A stretch of DNA of 64,000 nt from Adiantum capillus-veneris (taxonomy: Eukaryota; Streptophyta; Polypodiopsida; Polypodiales; Pteridaceae), in NCBI GenBank assembly GCA_014529385.2, contig CM043961.1:13645978-13709977 (forward strand), read 5' to 3'. Shown here piece by piece: positions 42,170 to 54,650 of this stretch (position 1 is the stretch's first letter; every line of letters begins with the position of its first letter). Made by a program: the position numbers and the translations under genes. The notes beneath the pieces were generated by a model, which saw only the letters and a list, made by a program, of their open reading frames with translations, made no database searches and had not been told where the DNA came from.

Positions 42170-43065
42170 GTTACACATTCCCTTCGTGAGAAAGTTATGT
42201 ATGAATCCCATGCTCCTCCATATGCAGGGCATAGAGGTATTCAACCTACTCTCCGAGGAGTAGAGACATATTTCTATTGGCCTACCATGAAAGTGGACAT
42301 ACAAGAGTATGTTTCAAAATGTGTAGTATGCCAAAAGACCAAATATGATAGAGGGAAGAAACTTGGATTACTCCAATCATTGCCTATCCCAAATTCACCA
42401 TGGGAGAGTATACCATGGATTTCATCTTTGGAATACCCAAGTCTATCCATGGGAATATGGACAATAGTCGACAGGTTTAGCAAGCAAGCACATTTTATTC
42501 CTGTCAAAAAGACTATTAAGGCACATCAAATGGCAACTCTCTTCAATCACATATTTTCAAACACCATGGATTACCCACATCCATTGTGTCAGACAGAGAT
42601 CCTAGAATGACCAGTAATTTCTGGAAAGGTCTCTTTGAAAATCTAGGAACAAGATTGAATTTCTCTTCGGCCTATCACCCACAAACGGATGGCCAAAGTG
42701 AGATATCCAATCTTACGATACTCGATCTACTAAAGACTTATGTTATAGAAGTAGATCAATGCTCACAATAGGAAAAGTACTTACCTCTTGTAGAATATTC
42801 CTACAATAATACTGTACATACTTCTATGGGAAAAGCACCTTTTGAGATCATTGAGGGAAGACCTAAAAGTCCCTTGCTACTCAAAGTACATGGGAAGATC
42901 TTTGCCGCTGATGAGTATAGCCGTGACCTACAAGAATCTTTTGAAAAGATAAAGGAGGCTATATCCATCTCTCAACAAAGGAAAAAATTTGTTGCTGATA
43001 ATCACAAAAGGGCCTTAATGTTCCAAGAAAATGACTGGGTCTTACTCAAGTTTTCTAAGTCTTGA
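42170..43065 (+). pseudogene. Element E integrase
   Basis: The HHCC domain is present (HAPPYAGHRG and CVVCQ). The core has WTIVDRFSKQAHFIP, then, after a frameshift near 42590, SDRDPRMTSNFW and YHPQTDGQSE, so catalytic D, D and E can be seen, but frames are split. The WISSLEYPSL stretch replaces the usual MDFI..LP text. Stops at about 42608, 42769 and 43063. Confidence 0.9.
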
Positions 43066-43139
43066 TTAAGGCAAACGACGGGGAAAAATCCTACGGACCA
43101 TCAAAAGTATTATGCTAAACTAGCAAAAAGATAGTATGG

Positions 43140-43470
43140 TCCTTTCCCAATCTTGAAGCCCATCAATGAGATGGCTTATCAACTCAAGTTTCCCAACCAT
43201 TGGCTCATACACAATGCCTTTCATGTACGCCTACTTAAGCCCTACAAAGGAGATCCACCAAGTGAACCAATTATTGAAGACCCTCCCGAAGTTCAAGACC
43301 AAGAAAAGGTGCTACAACCCGAAGCTATCCTTCAGCATGAAGACAAGGTACTACGACATGGTAAAATTATCTGACGGTATCTTATTAAATTCAAAAATTA
43401 TCCTTTTGAAGATGCTAGATGGATGCAAGGAATACAGCTTAAGGATAGTATGAACCTTGTCAATGCTTAG
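43140..43470 (+). pseudogene. Element E integrase C-terminus and chromodomain
   Basis: FHVRLLKPYKGDPP is the typical pre-chromodomain text. PEAILQHEDKVLRHGKII, a TGA near 43373, then YLIKFKNYPFEDARWM form a chromodomain of the chromovirus type. Such domains bind chromatin marks and steer insertion. This places E in the chromovirus branch. Confidence 0.85.
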
Positions 43471-43846
43471 AATGCTACATTAGAGTAAGAAAATGTACAA
43501 ATTTCTCTTAATTGACTGATGTTTTTGTCTTATCAGAGTAGTCCTCTTTTTAATTGTACACAAATTTAACTAGTATACATGCTTAGAATCCTGTTTGTGA
43601 TGACAACATCTCTCAAACACCAAGTAGAATTTGTCACTCTACTTGGGAGAATGAAATGGACCAAAGAGCAGACATGCTTGCCGCAGATATGTCTCCTAAG
43701 AACCAAATGGATTAGCCATCCATCTTGGAAAGATGTCATAGGGTAAAAAGGGATCCTCTACCCGCTAAGTAAAATTGACTAATGACTAAGGCTTTATCTC
43801 TTCTACCTCATAGTCGAGGACGACTATGATTTGAAGAGAGAGGTAA
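43471..43846 (+). other. Element E 3' untranslated part with polypurine tract
   Basis: Non-coding stretch ending in the purine tract GAAGAGAGAGG (43833-43843) before the 3' LTR. Confidence 0.75.
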
Positions 43847-45464
43847 TGTCATAAAATCTAATATCTAATATCTAACCAACCCAAATTATTTTCTCATATT
43901 AAACTGATTACTTAATGTGGGAGAATAAACGGGAACAAGAGTTAAGATATAGACATGTGCTTATAGATCTATCTCAACATGGGGCCAATGGTAAAGGGGC
44001 CCAAATGCGAGCTGGTCTATCAAAGAGAAAGGCTAGCCAATGGAGCATAAGACCTTAGGGTTATCTTCACTGAAGACCTCCAATAATGTGTGTAAATATC
44101 CTTTGACCTTAGGTAAGCTAAGGCTGAGCTTGAGGCGGGAACCCGACCCAGCTCGAGGTGCTTGTCCTCCTTGTCATGCTTGATGACTGAGGTGCTTGAG
44201 GTGCTTGATGATTGAGATGCTTGAGGCGATTGACATGCTTGAGATGCTAGGGTTGCACTTGAGGTGAGAACCCAACCCAAGCTTGAAGTGCTTAAGGGCC
44301 AAGCTTGTGGTGGGAACTCGAACTATGCATGAGGGGCTTGAGGTGTCAAAATGTCAAGATTCAATCCCTACAAAGAAGGGGCGAGCCCTACAAGAGGTGG
44401 GATGAGAGAGAACACCCACACACTCACACAAGGCATGCATGGTACAAAAAAAGCAAAAGGGACACTTGTCAAGTTCCTCCTCATGTTGCCCTCATGGTGT
44501 GCCTGAAGTCTATTGGTTGGCCACCCAAGGGGTTCAATGATAATCTAGGAGATTTAATTAATTGATTTTGCATTTATCAAGTCCTCTCTCTCAAAGGGGA
44601 AAGGGGGACACTTGTCCCAAGGCTACCCTTGTTGCTTGTAATGCCTCCTCCTTGTGATTAGCTAGGCCTGGAGGGTCCAATGAGCTTCAAGCATGAGCTA
44701 CAAGGGGGGTTCAACCCCCCTAAGCAACCCCCAAGAAATCTAGGGGGTTGCTTAGGGGGTATACTCACCCATACACACTCACAAATACTCTCATTGTGTG
44801 CTATGAAAAGTGTAAGAGCTCCCTCTCCTTCTCCAAGCAAGTAGAGGTTGAGAGCCTACACCAACACTCTTGGCTATGGAGTGCAAATCCAACCAAGAGC
44901 CATGCTTCAATGCTTAAGCTTTCCATCTCCTTCTTCTTCATTACTGTGCTATTATGTATGCTAGCAAAAAGAGTTATGATAAGTGAGGAACTAATTCTTT
45001 CTCCTATGAAATGTTTCTTCTTCCTCTTCCCTACCGTCATTCCCTCCTAGCTCTCTCCACCTTCGAAGGTGTTTGAGGTCTTGGGACTGAGCTTTGGGAT
45101 AGTTAAAGCTTTCTTCAAGTTTATGTTATGTTTGTGATGCATGAAGATTTCCATCTTCATTGCATCACCTAGGCCACAAGGAACACAAAGATTGTTTTGT
45201 AACAAGTCTCTCTTAATGGGAGAAATCATAATACAAATGCCGATTGGAGGGGGGACCGGCTCCACATAAATCCGGTCCTCAACTGTTGTCATGTTCTCTA
45301 AATTCTAACTCTTGCAAAAGTAATGTTCATGCCAAGTTAACTAATTTCTATGATTATGTTGCTATCTTCAATCATGTTCACCCGCTATGCTCACAAAGTC
45401 ATTTCTCAAAAGTACTCTCATTAATTTCCGCTACTCTCAAGTTGAATAGGCCAATTCCATTACA
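43847..45464 (+). repeat. Element E 3' LTR (1618 bp)
   Basis: TGTCATAAAA to CCATTACA. It matches the 5' LTR with many substitutions and an insertion of about 30 bp near 44708-44740. The right flank (TCCTATAAGA) is not element B sequence. Confidence 0.92.
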
Positions 45465-45493
45465 TCCTATAAGACACTTTGGGAATTTTGCAT

Positions 45494-45535
<42 letters not shown>
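45465..45535. repeat. Junction with 41-bp poly-C run
   Basis: Thirty bases of unknown origin, then C x 41 at 45495-45535. Such runs are often length errors in assemblies. Confidence 0.85.
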
Positions 45536-45536
<1 letters not shown>

Positions 45537-45870
45537 AGAAATCTTTTGGTCAATGAAATAACCTCTTTAAATTGTCTTTTGGAAGGCTTCCAGCATGAGA
45601 GAAAGTATATCAATGAGGGTAGCAGGTAGTGGTTAAGTTCTTGAGGCCAATGAAGGCTGATAAGAATGCCATACAAAGACCTTCTTTCTGAATCTGTCCA
45701 TGATCTAGTCCCATCTCTGATCCATTGATACTTTAAAACCCATAGGGATTCCCAGAATTCTGGAAATTTGTCCATCAAGGATCACCATGCATCTTGCAGT
45801 CTCAATAAAACTGGGAGTGAGACCAGTCGATGACTTGAACCCAGTTTTCTGATGGTTAATGAGACAGGTC
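45536..45870 (-). pseudogene. LINE reverse-transcriptase fragment
   Basis: On the minus strand, pieces such as ILGIPMGFKVS, FRKKVFVWHS, SLASRT and, in another frame, FLSCWKPSKRQF and TKRFLGG follow the order of the conserved segment after the RT domain of plant LINEs. At least one frameshift. It is a short, isolated remnant beside the poly-C run. Confidence 0.6.
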
Positions 45871-45980
45871 CATCAGCTAAACAAAAGGTATGTAGGTAGG
45901 CATTGATATTGAATGTTGTTGGGGAAAGCTATAGACCTAACATAGGATATAATAGGACATATGTGAACTAATATGAAGCA

Positions 45981-46682
45981 TCTACTATCTATATCTATAT
46001 TAAAAGGACAGGAGTGAGGCTCCACGTGGCTGCAAATGCATGCAACCACAGCCTCATCCCTCCTTTTCTTCCCACTTGGGCCACTTTCTCCACTCGGTCA
46101 CCTCCTCTTGACCGACCCTTGAAGTGAGCGCTAACTTCTTGAAGTGCAGCCTATGAAGCTCCAGCTGGGTCTTGATTTGCGGTCTTGAAGAACAGCCTGC
46201 AAGGATCTGACTCGTCTATCTATATCTATATTAAAAAGGATAGGAGTAAGGCTCCACATGGTTGTACATGCATGCAACCACAGCCTCAGCCCTCCTTTTC
46301 TTCCCACTTGGGCCACTTTCTCCACTCAGCCACCTCCCGTTGATCAACCCTTGAAGTGAGTGTTAACTTCTTGAAGGGAAGCCTATGAAGCTCCTGCTGG
46401 GTCTTGATTTGCGGGCCTTGAAGGGAAGCCTGCAAAGCTCCATCTCGTCTATCTATCCATATCTATATTAAAAGGATAGGAGTGAGGCTCCACGTGGCTC
46501 GAAATGCATGCAACCACAGCCTCACTCCTCCTTGTCTTCCCACTTGGGCCACTTTCTCCACTCGGCCACCTCCCCTTGACTGACACTTGAAGTGAGCGTT
46601 AACTTCTTGAAGGGCAGCCTATGAAGCTCCACCTGGGTCTTGATTTGCGGGTCTTGAAGGGAAGCCTGCAAAGCTCCAGCTA
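45981..46682 (+). repeat. Three tandem ~234-bp units with Helitron-like ends
   Basis: Units start at 45981, 46215 and 46448. Each begins TCTA...TATCTATATTAAAAGG followed by AGGAGT and GGCTCCAC, a start like plant Helitron 5' ends. Units end CTCG, CTCG and CTAG. Before the last end there is a possible stem (TTGCGGG pairing with CCTGCAA, one wobble) some 9 bases upstream. The base after the final CTAG is A, not the T expected for Helitron insertion, and the internal GGTCTTGATTT text recurs beyond it. The tandem repeat is certain; the Helitron reading is tentative. Confidence 0.75.
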
Positions 46683-47854
46683 GACCTTGATTTAGGGAAC
46701 GCCCTACTATATTTTATACACCCTCTCACTGCTTTGCGTGCGCTCTCAAACATACCCAAGCTTCATGTGATGCAATGTTGCTCATGGAACTCTATTGTCA
46801 ACCTCTGTCGGTCACCCCATCCGCCTTCTCTTAGTACGAGCACAACGAGTGCACCCGGCCAGCCAAAGCGAATCCTGCAGGGGTGAGAGCCTATGTGTCC
46901 CATGCCTTTTATGACCGGCAAGTGGCTGGCTGGCCGTTGTAGCCCACACCCCACCTCCCCCCGCAATTGCGACTGCGTCTTGCCATCTAATCATCACTGT
47001 GCTTTGCTCTTCCACTGGCTGGAACAGCTGAGGGGTTGGAGACGTTGTGCTCAATATTGGCAGCCAGCAAGGGAAGATTCCCTCGCATCAAATCTTGGCT
47101 GCCGAGTTGCCGTCCGGCACGTTTTTTTCCCAACCCATCTGCACCCACATTTGCATCCTCAACCATTGATCCTTTCAATAGTGACGCTACTGAAAAATGA
47201 TTGTAGGTAGGGCTCAGGGGCCGCTACCCAGGCCTATATCTCACACGGGCATGGGAGGAGATGGGATCTACAGTGGAATGATTGAGGACCGTAGATCCCG
47301 GGCTTCCATGTACAATGTAAACTTCCCCCCCCCCCCCCCCCCCCCCCCCCCACAACCTAGGGTTTGAGGGCCATTTGGTCTATCCACCACGCCCGCGCAC
47401 ATCACTGTGGAATGTACACGTTTCCATGGAGTTTTGATGTGCAAAAGTATCAGAGCGAGCAAAAATAAACTCGGGTAATTTTGTAAACTCAGGTAGCCAT
47501 GCCCGTGTTAGATATAGCTGAGGGGCCACTACAATCCTTCCTATATTCATCACCTCTGTCATGCTCTCTGTGGGCGTGCTGCATCCCCTTTGTCATGTTC
47601 TCCAAGGCGGTCCTTATAACTCAAAGCAAGATGAATGATTCAGGATTTGCAATTGTTTCAAGAACTGCAGGCCTTGGTTGTCGAGCCCGAGACGCCCAAT
47701 CACAGATGCACCCACAAAAACGTAGCCCATCCGCCCGTGAAGTTGCACAATATGGGCATGGGCGTAGAGGAGAGACCCCCCTTCTCTCTCTCTCTCTTGA
47801 GTACAGGAGGTCGTTCGCCATGGTCATAGGTCATGATCTCCAGGGTGGCATGAT

Positions 47855-47858
<4 letters not shown>
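46683..47858. other. No recognisable gene; poly-C run at 47325-47351
   Basis: No protein or RNA match seen. It contains a 27-bp C run. Short frames are not supported. Confidence 0.5.
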
Positions 47859-47900
<42 letters not shown>

Positions 47901-47926
47901 TCACACACACACACACACACACACGC
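47859..47926. repeat. Compound (TC)n-(AC)n microsatellite
   Basis: CT repeat of about 36 bp followed by an AC repeat. Confidence 0.95.
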
Positions 47927-48740
47927 AGTAGCAATGATCAGGTACAGCTGGCGATGGCCTTTGCTTGAGTACAGGGGGTAGTTTGCTAAACGTCGACCAA
48001 CTTCAACCGGAGATGGCATGTGCTTGAAAAGGGAGGCTTGCAATTTTGTGATCGAGGTCATGGGCTTTTTGAGCATGCAAGGAGCTGTCGTGCAAAGGAA
48101 AGGGTTTTGTTGAAAGGGGAGATGGGAAGGCCAAGATGTAGTGTTGCTCAACAACTTTATGCGATTTGTCATTGGTTGTTGCTGAGGTCCATGACGAAGG
48201 CAAGGGAGTCGATGTGAGCAACGGCAAGGAAGCATTGAGTGGCACGTTAGGCTTGAGTGTTGGGCATAAGGTCAATTGGGAGGTCTGCCTGTTCTTTGAT
48301 CTCTCTCTCTCTCTCTCTCTCTCGGATTCTTGAACCTGCAGCATCCGTAAAATGAGCTATTCTTGCCAGTTTCCTCCTCCTTGGATTCTTGAAGGCATCC
48401 GTATAATGAGCTATCTCTTTACTTGGTGAGCCAAAGGTACTTTCCCAGGTATCTGAACGCACAAGACACCACATGTCATTACTTCGGTGGAGCTTTTCAT
48501 GCTATCAATCAAAAAGCCAAGTAATAAAATAGAAGTGCTGCACGTACAACAATTCGCGCACTATCGTAGCAGCCATCACCTTCGCCCTCGTAGCTAGGAG
48601 CAGTTCAACAGTTACGCAGATTTGCAGGTACGAAGTTCCAACAATTCGCAGGTTCAGCAGCTAGGAGCAGCTCGCCGCAGTGACACCGGTTCCACAGCTT
48701 CGCTCCCATGAGCACAACAGTTCGCAGTTCTCACAGGTTT
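47927..48740. other. No recognisable gene; short (CT)n at 48300-48322
   Basis: Nothing identifiable. It includes a repeated GAATTCTTGAA-like phrase (ATTCTTGAA near 48327 and 48384) and GCATCCGTA twice. Confidence 0.45.
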
Positions 48741-48745
48741 GTTGT

Positions 48746-48820
<75 letters not shown>

Positions 48821-49139
48821 TTCGTGGCCATATTTATTTATTATTGGCTCGACTCCAGGTTATGCCAATTGATCATCGATTGAAATCTGATATCTTCTGT
48901 TTCAGTAGCACTAGATTCATGGCCGATTCACATGGTCGTAACTATTTACTGTTGACTCTTGATTATGCCAATTGATCATCAATTGAAATCTGATATCTTT
49001 TGTTTTAGGAGCACTAGATTCATGGCCGATTCACATGGCCGTAACTATTTACTGTTGACTCGACTCCAGATTATGCCAGTTGATCATTGATAGAAATAAG
49101 ATATCTTTTGTCTCAGTAGCACTAGAATAGACCTGTCCC

Positions 49140-49185
<46 letters not shown>

Positions 49186-49305
49186 CATGGCCGTATCTAT
49201 TTATTGTTGGCTCGGTTCCAGATTATGCCAATTGATCATCGATTGAAATCTGATATCTTCTGTTTCAGTAGCAGTAGATTCATGGCCAATTCACAGACCT
49301 CTGCC

Positions 49306-49355
<50 letters not shown>

Positions 49356-49461
49356 CATGGCTGTAACTATTTATTGTTGACTCGACTCCAGATTATGCCA
49401 GCTGATCATCGATAAAGATATGATATCTTTTGTTTCAGTAGCACTAGAATAGACCTGTGCC

Positions 49462-49501
<40 letters not shown>

Positions 49502-49586
49502 CATAGTCGTATCTATTTATTGTTGACTCGATTCCTGATACTGTTTTAGTAGCACTAGATTCATGGCCGATTCACAGACCTCTGCC

Positions 49587-49630
<44 letters not shown>

Positions 49631-49860
49631 CATGGCCGTAACTATTTATTGTTGACTCGACTCCAGATTATGCCACCTAATCATCGATAGAAATATGATA
49701 TCTTTTGTTTCAATAGCACTAGAATAGACCTGTGCCATGAGAGAGAGAGAGAGAGAGAGTGATCATCAATTGAAATCTGATATCTTTTGTTTCAGTAGCA
49801 CTAGAACATACATGTTCCATGAGAGGCAAAGAGAGAGAGAGAGAGAGAGAGATCCATGGC
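48741..49860 (+). repeat. Complex satellite: (GT)n, (GA)n and a repeated ~95-130-bp module
   Basis: Starts with (GT)n (48749-48794) and (GA)n. The module containing TATTTATTGTTGACTCGACTCC, split here as TATTTATTGTTGAC and GATTATGCCA, TGATCATCGAT, GATATCTTTTGTTTCAG and AGCACTAGA recurs about eight times. GA tracts at about 49142-49182, 49310-49353, 49463-49499, 49589-49627, 49739-49759 and 49830-49851 separate the copies, usually after GCCATGAGAGAG. Confidence 0.9.
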
Positions 49861-50555
49861 CGTATCTATTTCTTTTGACTGATTTGCAAGGGTTTTGGGT
49901 TATCTATGGCTTGTGAAAAATATACACAAATAGGGACAAAGTATATGCAAATATTCACAAAGCTCTTAATCAAGGAGTTGTAAGGAAGGGCATGGGATCC
50001 AATTATGATTTTATAAATACTTTGCACTTACCCAAAACCCATTCCTCTGAAACCCTTTTCATTGAGGAATGTTAGTGGTTGCTTATCTCCTAGACATGAG
50101 GGCATCAACCCCAAACAAGATTTTGGTCAGGTTGTTGGTCCCCATGTCGCTGAACGTTTGTGTGGTCACGCAAGAGCTGCCGGTACCCACAGCACTGCCA
50201 AAACTGGACGTTGTAGGGGATCGATTGGCCGGTGACACAATAGAATTTGATAACACTTGAGGGCAACCATAAAGCTGCACGCTTTTGCATGCCCTACGTG
50301 GCGAGCGCGTTATGGAATCTTCACTCTAGGTGGCCCTTTTGAATCAAAGCTGGAGTAACTCTACTTGGCGGGTGCACATTAAAATCATTCTCGTTCGTGT
50401 TTTGCAACTATGCCATAATCTGCATAGTTGGCTATGGCATACATAATTGTAAGAGCAAGCTTAGTTATTTCCACGTGACCAAAAACGAGGCTTAGTAACT
50501 AGTGCAAATAACTAGAAACTAAGCTTCATGTAACCATGTTGGGTGAAGAGGGGGA
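49861..50555. other. No recognisable gene
   Basis: No coding or structural signal that I can identify. Confidence 0.45.
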
Positions 50556-51186
50556 GATCGACCGCTTAAAGTACTCAACATAAGCTTTCAAGCCATCACC
50601 ATCAAACTGTCCACTTCTTCTTCCAATTTCCAAGCATACACACTCACCTAGACTATGACACACACACACACACACACAGTAAACAGAGAATTGATATAGA
50701 CAAGCTTGTAAGGAGGTGTAAGAGATGTGTAAGAGATGGGGACTAGATTAGAGAGTACACAGCAAAATAACCATAGCTTAAGAGAGTAGAGAAGAGAATC
50801 TGCAAGAGAAAGGCCTAAATCTAGCCCCAAACTCCACGGCACCTCTCTTGTGGAGTTGGTATTTAATATATTACTTTGAGTTTAAGGTGCCAAAAATTGA
50901 GGCCCCTCTTTTACAACCACTTTACTTTTGCAAATGAGTGAAGCTCATTAGTTCTTGCATGACCCATAAGGGGAGTTCCCACTACAACTATTTACAGAGC
51001 CATAGTGGCTTATTGAAATGATGTTTTAAGATATTGTGCAAATATAAAATGGCCAAGAATAATTGCTGTCGCCTCTTCATCAACTCCCCGCATTCCACTC
51101 TACAAAATCATCATCAACTCAATTAGTAAAATAAATAGACAGCACATAATCAACCAGCTTATGTTGAGTACTTTAAGTGGTCGATC
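50556..51186. repeat. 31-bp inverted repeat pair flanking a ~570-bp segment
   Basis: 50556-50586 and 51156-51186 are inverted copies with one mismatch (both contain AAGTACTCAACA/TGTTGAGTACTT). The segment between is the first copy of the direct repeat described separately. Confidence 0.88.
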
Positions 51187-51743
51187 ACCATCAAACTGTC
51201 CACTTCTTCTTCCAATTTCCAAGCACACACACTCACCTAGACTATGACACACACACACACACACAGTAAACAGAGAATTGATATAGACAAGCTTGTAAGG
51301 AGGTGTAAGAGATGTGTAAGAGATGGGGACTAGATTAGAGAGTACACAGCAAAATAACCATAGCTTAAGAGAGTAGAGAAGAGAATCTGCAAGAGAAAGG
51401 CCTAAATCTAGCCCCAAACTCCACGGCACCTCTCTTGTGGAGTTGGTATTTAATATATTACTTTGAGTTTAAGGTGCCAAAAATTGAGGCCCCTCTTTTA
51501 CAACCACTTTACTTTTGCAAATGAGTAAAGCTCATTAGTTCTTGCATGACCCATAAGGGGAGTTCCCACTACAACTATTTACAGAGCCATAGTGGCTTAT
51601 TGAAATGATGTTCTAAGATACTGTGCAAATATAAAATGGCCAAGAATAATTGCCGTCGCCTCTTCATCAACTCCCCGCATTCCACTCTACAAAATCATCA
51701 TGAACTCAATTAGTAAAATAAATAGACAGCACATAATTAACCA
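50595..51743. repeat. Tandem direct duplication, copies 50595-51156 and 51184-51743
   Basis: About 560 bp each, offset 589 bp, differing at few positions plus AC repeat length. The AC repeats are at about 50656-50679 and 51247-51265. On the minus strand it has an LTR-like feel (T-rich, CTTACAAGCTTGTCTATATC), but no primer site or polypurine tract was found. No coding. Confidence 0.88.
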
Positions 51744-54650
51744 TTACGCCCAGCTATCCCAATTGCAGTTAACCACTACAACAGGAGGGTGCCCAATCTC
51801 GTAACAAACCATGGCCTAAGATCCATTACATCGGCAAAAATTCAAGGAGGGTTGTCTGGCCAGGGTTGGTTGGGGTACTGTGGGTTAGAGGGCTGCTAGC
51901 ACTTGAGAAGAAGAGTTGGCCACGTGGGGTAGTGGCGATGACATCGATTGGACTAAACATATGGAATCTGGTTGTATGCAAAAAAGGGCTAGATTTCTCG
52001 CGGGCTTCATGCCGCCACCTCAATTGTATCATTAACATAACTACTAGTACCTCCCTCTGTCATAAGCACTGGCTTCTGCATCTTTTGGAGGAATTGTACC
52101 TTGACAGCCTTCAAGTTGCATCTTTTGACTAGAAACATTAGTTTCTAATGGATGGTTGTTGCGCCCCCTGCACGCGAAAAGTGGTTATTGGATCTTTAGA
52201 GTTTATTTTTTCTCATTATTGCTCAAAGCACGAGACTCATGGAAGTTCAGAAGCAGACGCTCAATGCAAAAAATAATTATATTGCTCTTGAAAGTGAGAT
52301 CGTTGTCAAAAGAATCAATAGATCTTTTACAGTTTTTGGTGACGAGCTTGAGTATATCGTCTCTATGGCCACAAAAACACACACTCATTCCACCCTCACC
52401 TTCGAGCAGTGTTGAAGAGAATTGCTACTCGATTGAGACCTGATTGAAACCCCTTGGAAATAGCACACGTCAAATGGACTGACAAATTCGGCGTCATGTT
52501 GCATTGAACCACAGGTTGATGTGTTGAGTAGTACAAGATTAGGCATTTACAAATTCTAGTTGGTCATAGATTGCCACTATGCCTAGTAGGCAGCTGAATG
52601 CAAGGTAGTACGGGCTTCATAAAACTGCTAAATATGACAATGTCCCCGCCACTTTCTCGCTCTATTTTGAAGGTGAATGATATCGAGTGGAACGCCACCC
52701 GTACTAATGTCCATGAGCATCACATAATAGTAGTTCGTCAATTGCGTGTTTGGATTATTGATGAGCGGACTGAATATGGTGCCTTCTGCTATGAGGATGT
52801 TGACCTCAAGATGCTTATTATCATGTGCAGTTAGGAAGCACGATACATAACGTGGCTTAGTCATCAACGAGGTAGAAAGATATAATTGATGATCGAAGTA
52901 GCTTACAAGACACACACACACACACACACACACAGAGATAAGATTATACTGATCACAGGACATAGAACATAAAGCTACATCTGCGTGTTTTATGTATGGC
53001 AGGGAGAACATATATATTCACAACACTGCATGTTCCAATTGTGCAAGCACGACTCCAGCTGGACAACACTACAAGGTCCGTTATCTGCATCCAATTTTCC
53101 ATGCGCATGCGTTTGCTTGGCGCAACACGTAAACGCTACGGGGCAGGGCACGGCTTCCGTTTCTTATAAATTTTTGGAGAGACCACAGTGCCAGCTCTCC
53201 ACCATACTCTTGTATGGCACCTCTGTATGACGTGCACTATATGCTTTGCACTTTCAGTCTGTGACGTTTCATTGCAAGACGATATGTTTAACTATTCACA
53301 TTGTTTTTTTGTAGCTTGACTCAAATATCGGCATGTACTAGATTGAACAATCGAAAAGTAGCAGTACAACATTGCAGGTCAGTAAAGCATCTCATTTATT
53401 TTTGCAGTTTATTCATGCTTTATCTATTCAGTTTTTTAAGAATTTTCCGTACTATTTCCTTTGCTTCGGTTTCTTTGGATCTCGTTTTCAGAACCATACA
53501 CTCAATGTCGATCAACATCTGTACATATTAGTTACGCACACAACTCTTTGCATGCGGTTGCTAGCCAATGGATGTGATGTATTACAATAGTGAATTCACA
53601 AGTAGTGAATGCATGTGGTGTATTAGAGTATTGAATTCACCTTGTGCATCTTTACTTCAGCTCTAAACAATTGATACCATACTAGGTGTCTAAATAATTG
53701 ATGCCATACTATATATGTCCTCGTTTCTCCATACTAGGTGTTAGTATGAAGTTCTCAAGACCTAGGAGATTACACTCCAAAATGTGTCAATAAGCTAGGG
53801 AGCAAACTGTAGCCAACTTGAAACTAACTTATCGTCCATATGCTAGGTCATGGTTTGAAATTACTGCATTGTATAAAGATTGGAGCATGCAACATGATAT
53901 CTTTGCTCACAATCTAGAAATATGTCTCTCTTGCATGGCAGCACACCTCACATATATAGCAATAAACGAGGTTAACAGACACACGATATACACTCCTGCT
54001 ATCCTCACTTCTATATTATTATTGGGTGCTTTTTGCCATTGGAGCAACAACAACAAGACACTATTAGTAGCAGAATTGCATCTACAATTTATTACCAATT
54101 CAAAATACCAACCACAAATCAATAGTATCCCCTCTCTATTCGTGAGACCAATGAGCAATATTTAGACATAAAAGAGGCATATAGTATAATTATAGACGAG
54201 ATTCGATGAAAATTTTATTTTTGAAATACTTTTTGTTTGCAAGAATTTACATGTAGCATGTATGTCTCCTCCCATAAACATTATAGCATTTTTTAGATAT
54301 ATATCCCTTTCACTGAGTGTGGCCCTTGCCAAATTAGTCATGCTAGTGTTCTTTTCAATGCTAGATGCTAAATGTCAATTTGTATGTCCTGCTATATTCT
54401 ATAGATGTTGTATAGCAAGGCCCACCAAGCAATACTAGTTCCCTATGTTGAAGGTTGTTGGTTCCTTTACGCACATTAGACACACACACACACCCAAGCA
54501 TGTAGTGGACTACAAGCGTGGAGCTTGGGCCATGGAGACACCTTGGTGGTGTGTATCCAAGATGTCCTTGCAAGTTACAAGCTACTACACAATGGGATCT
54601 CACACTCTCCATCTTTATTTGTCAACGTTGTCGCTTGCACAATAGACGTA
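51744..54650. other. No recognisable gene; (AC)n at 52911-52934
   Basis: Longest frames are about 115-127 codons and have no family features. Around 53680-53745 the phrase ATACTAGGTGT occurs twice. Near 54440-54560 a stretch (ACACACAC, GTGGAGCTTGGGCC) could belong to an LTR, but no partner is visible. Confidence 0.45.

Larger units (their letters stand above)
36707..45464 (+). mobile_element. Element E: degenerate Ty3/gypsy chromovirus
   Basis: 8.76-kb LTR element on the plus strand: LTRs 36707-38332 and 43847-45464, initiator-Met primer site, purine tract at 43833-43843. Order: gag, protease, RT, RNase H, integrase, chromodomain, all heavily broken. LTRs have many differences and indels, so it is old. 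No TSD is found (left CTAGG, right TCCTA), and the left LTR starts CG where the right starts TG. Confidence 0.92.

Noticed and set aside
47325-47351. Poly-C run as a polypurine tract of a minus-strand LTR element
   Set aside because: No LTR end (CA on the minus-strand 3' LTR side) or repeat partner is found beside it; the same applies to 45495-45535.
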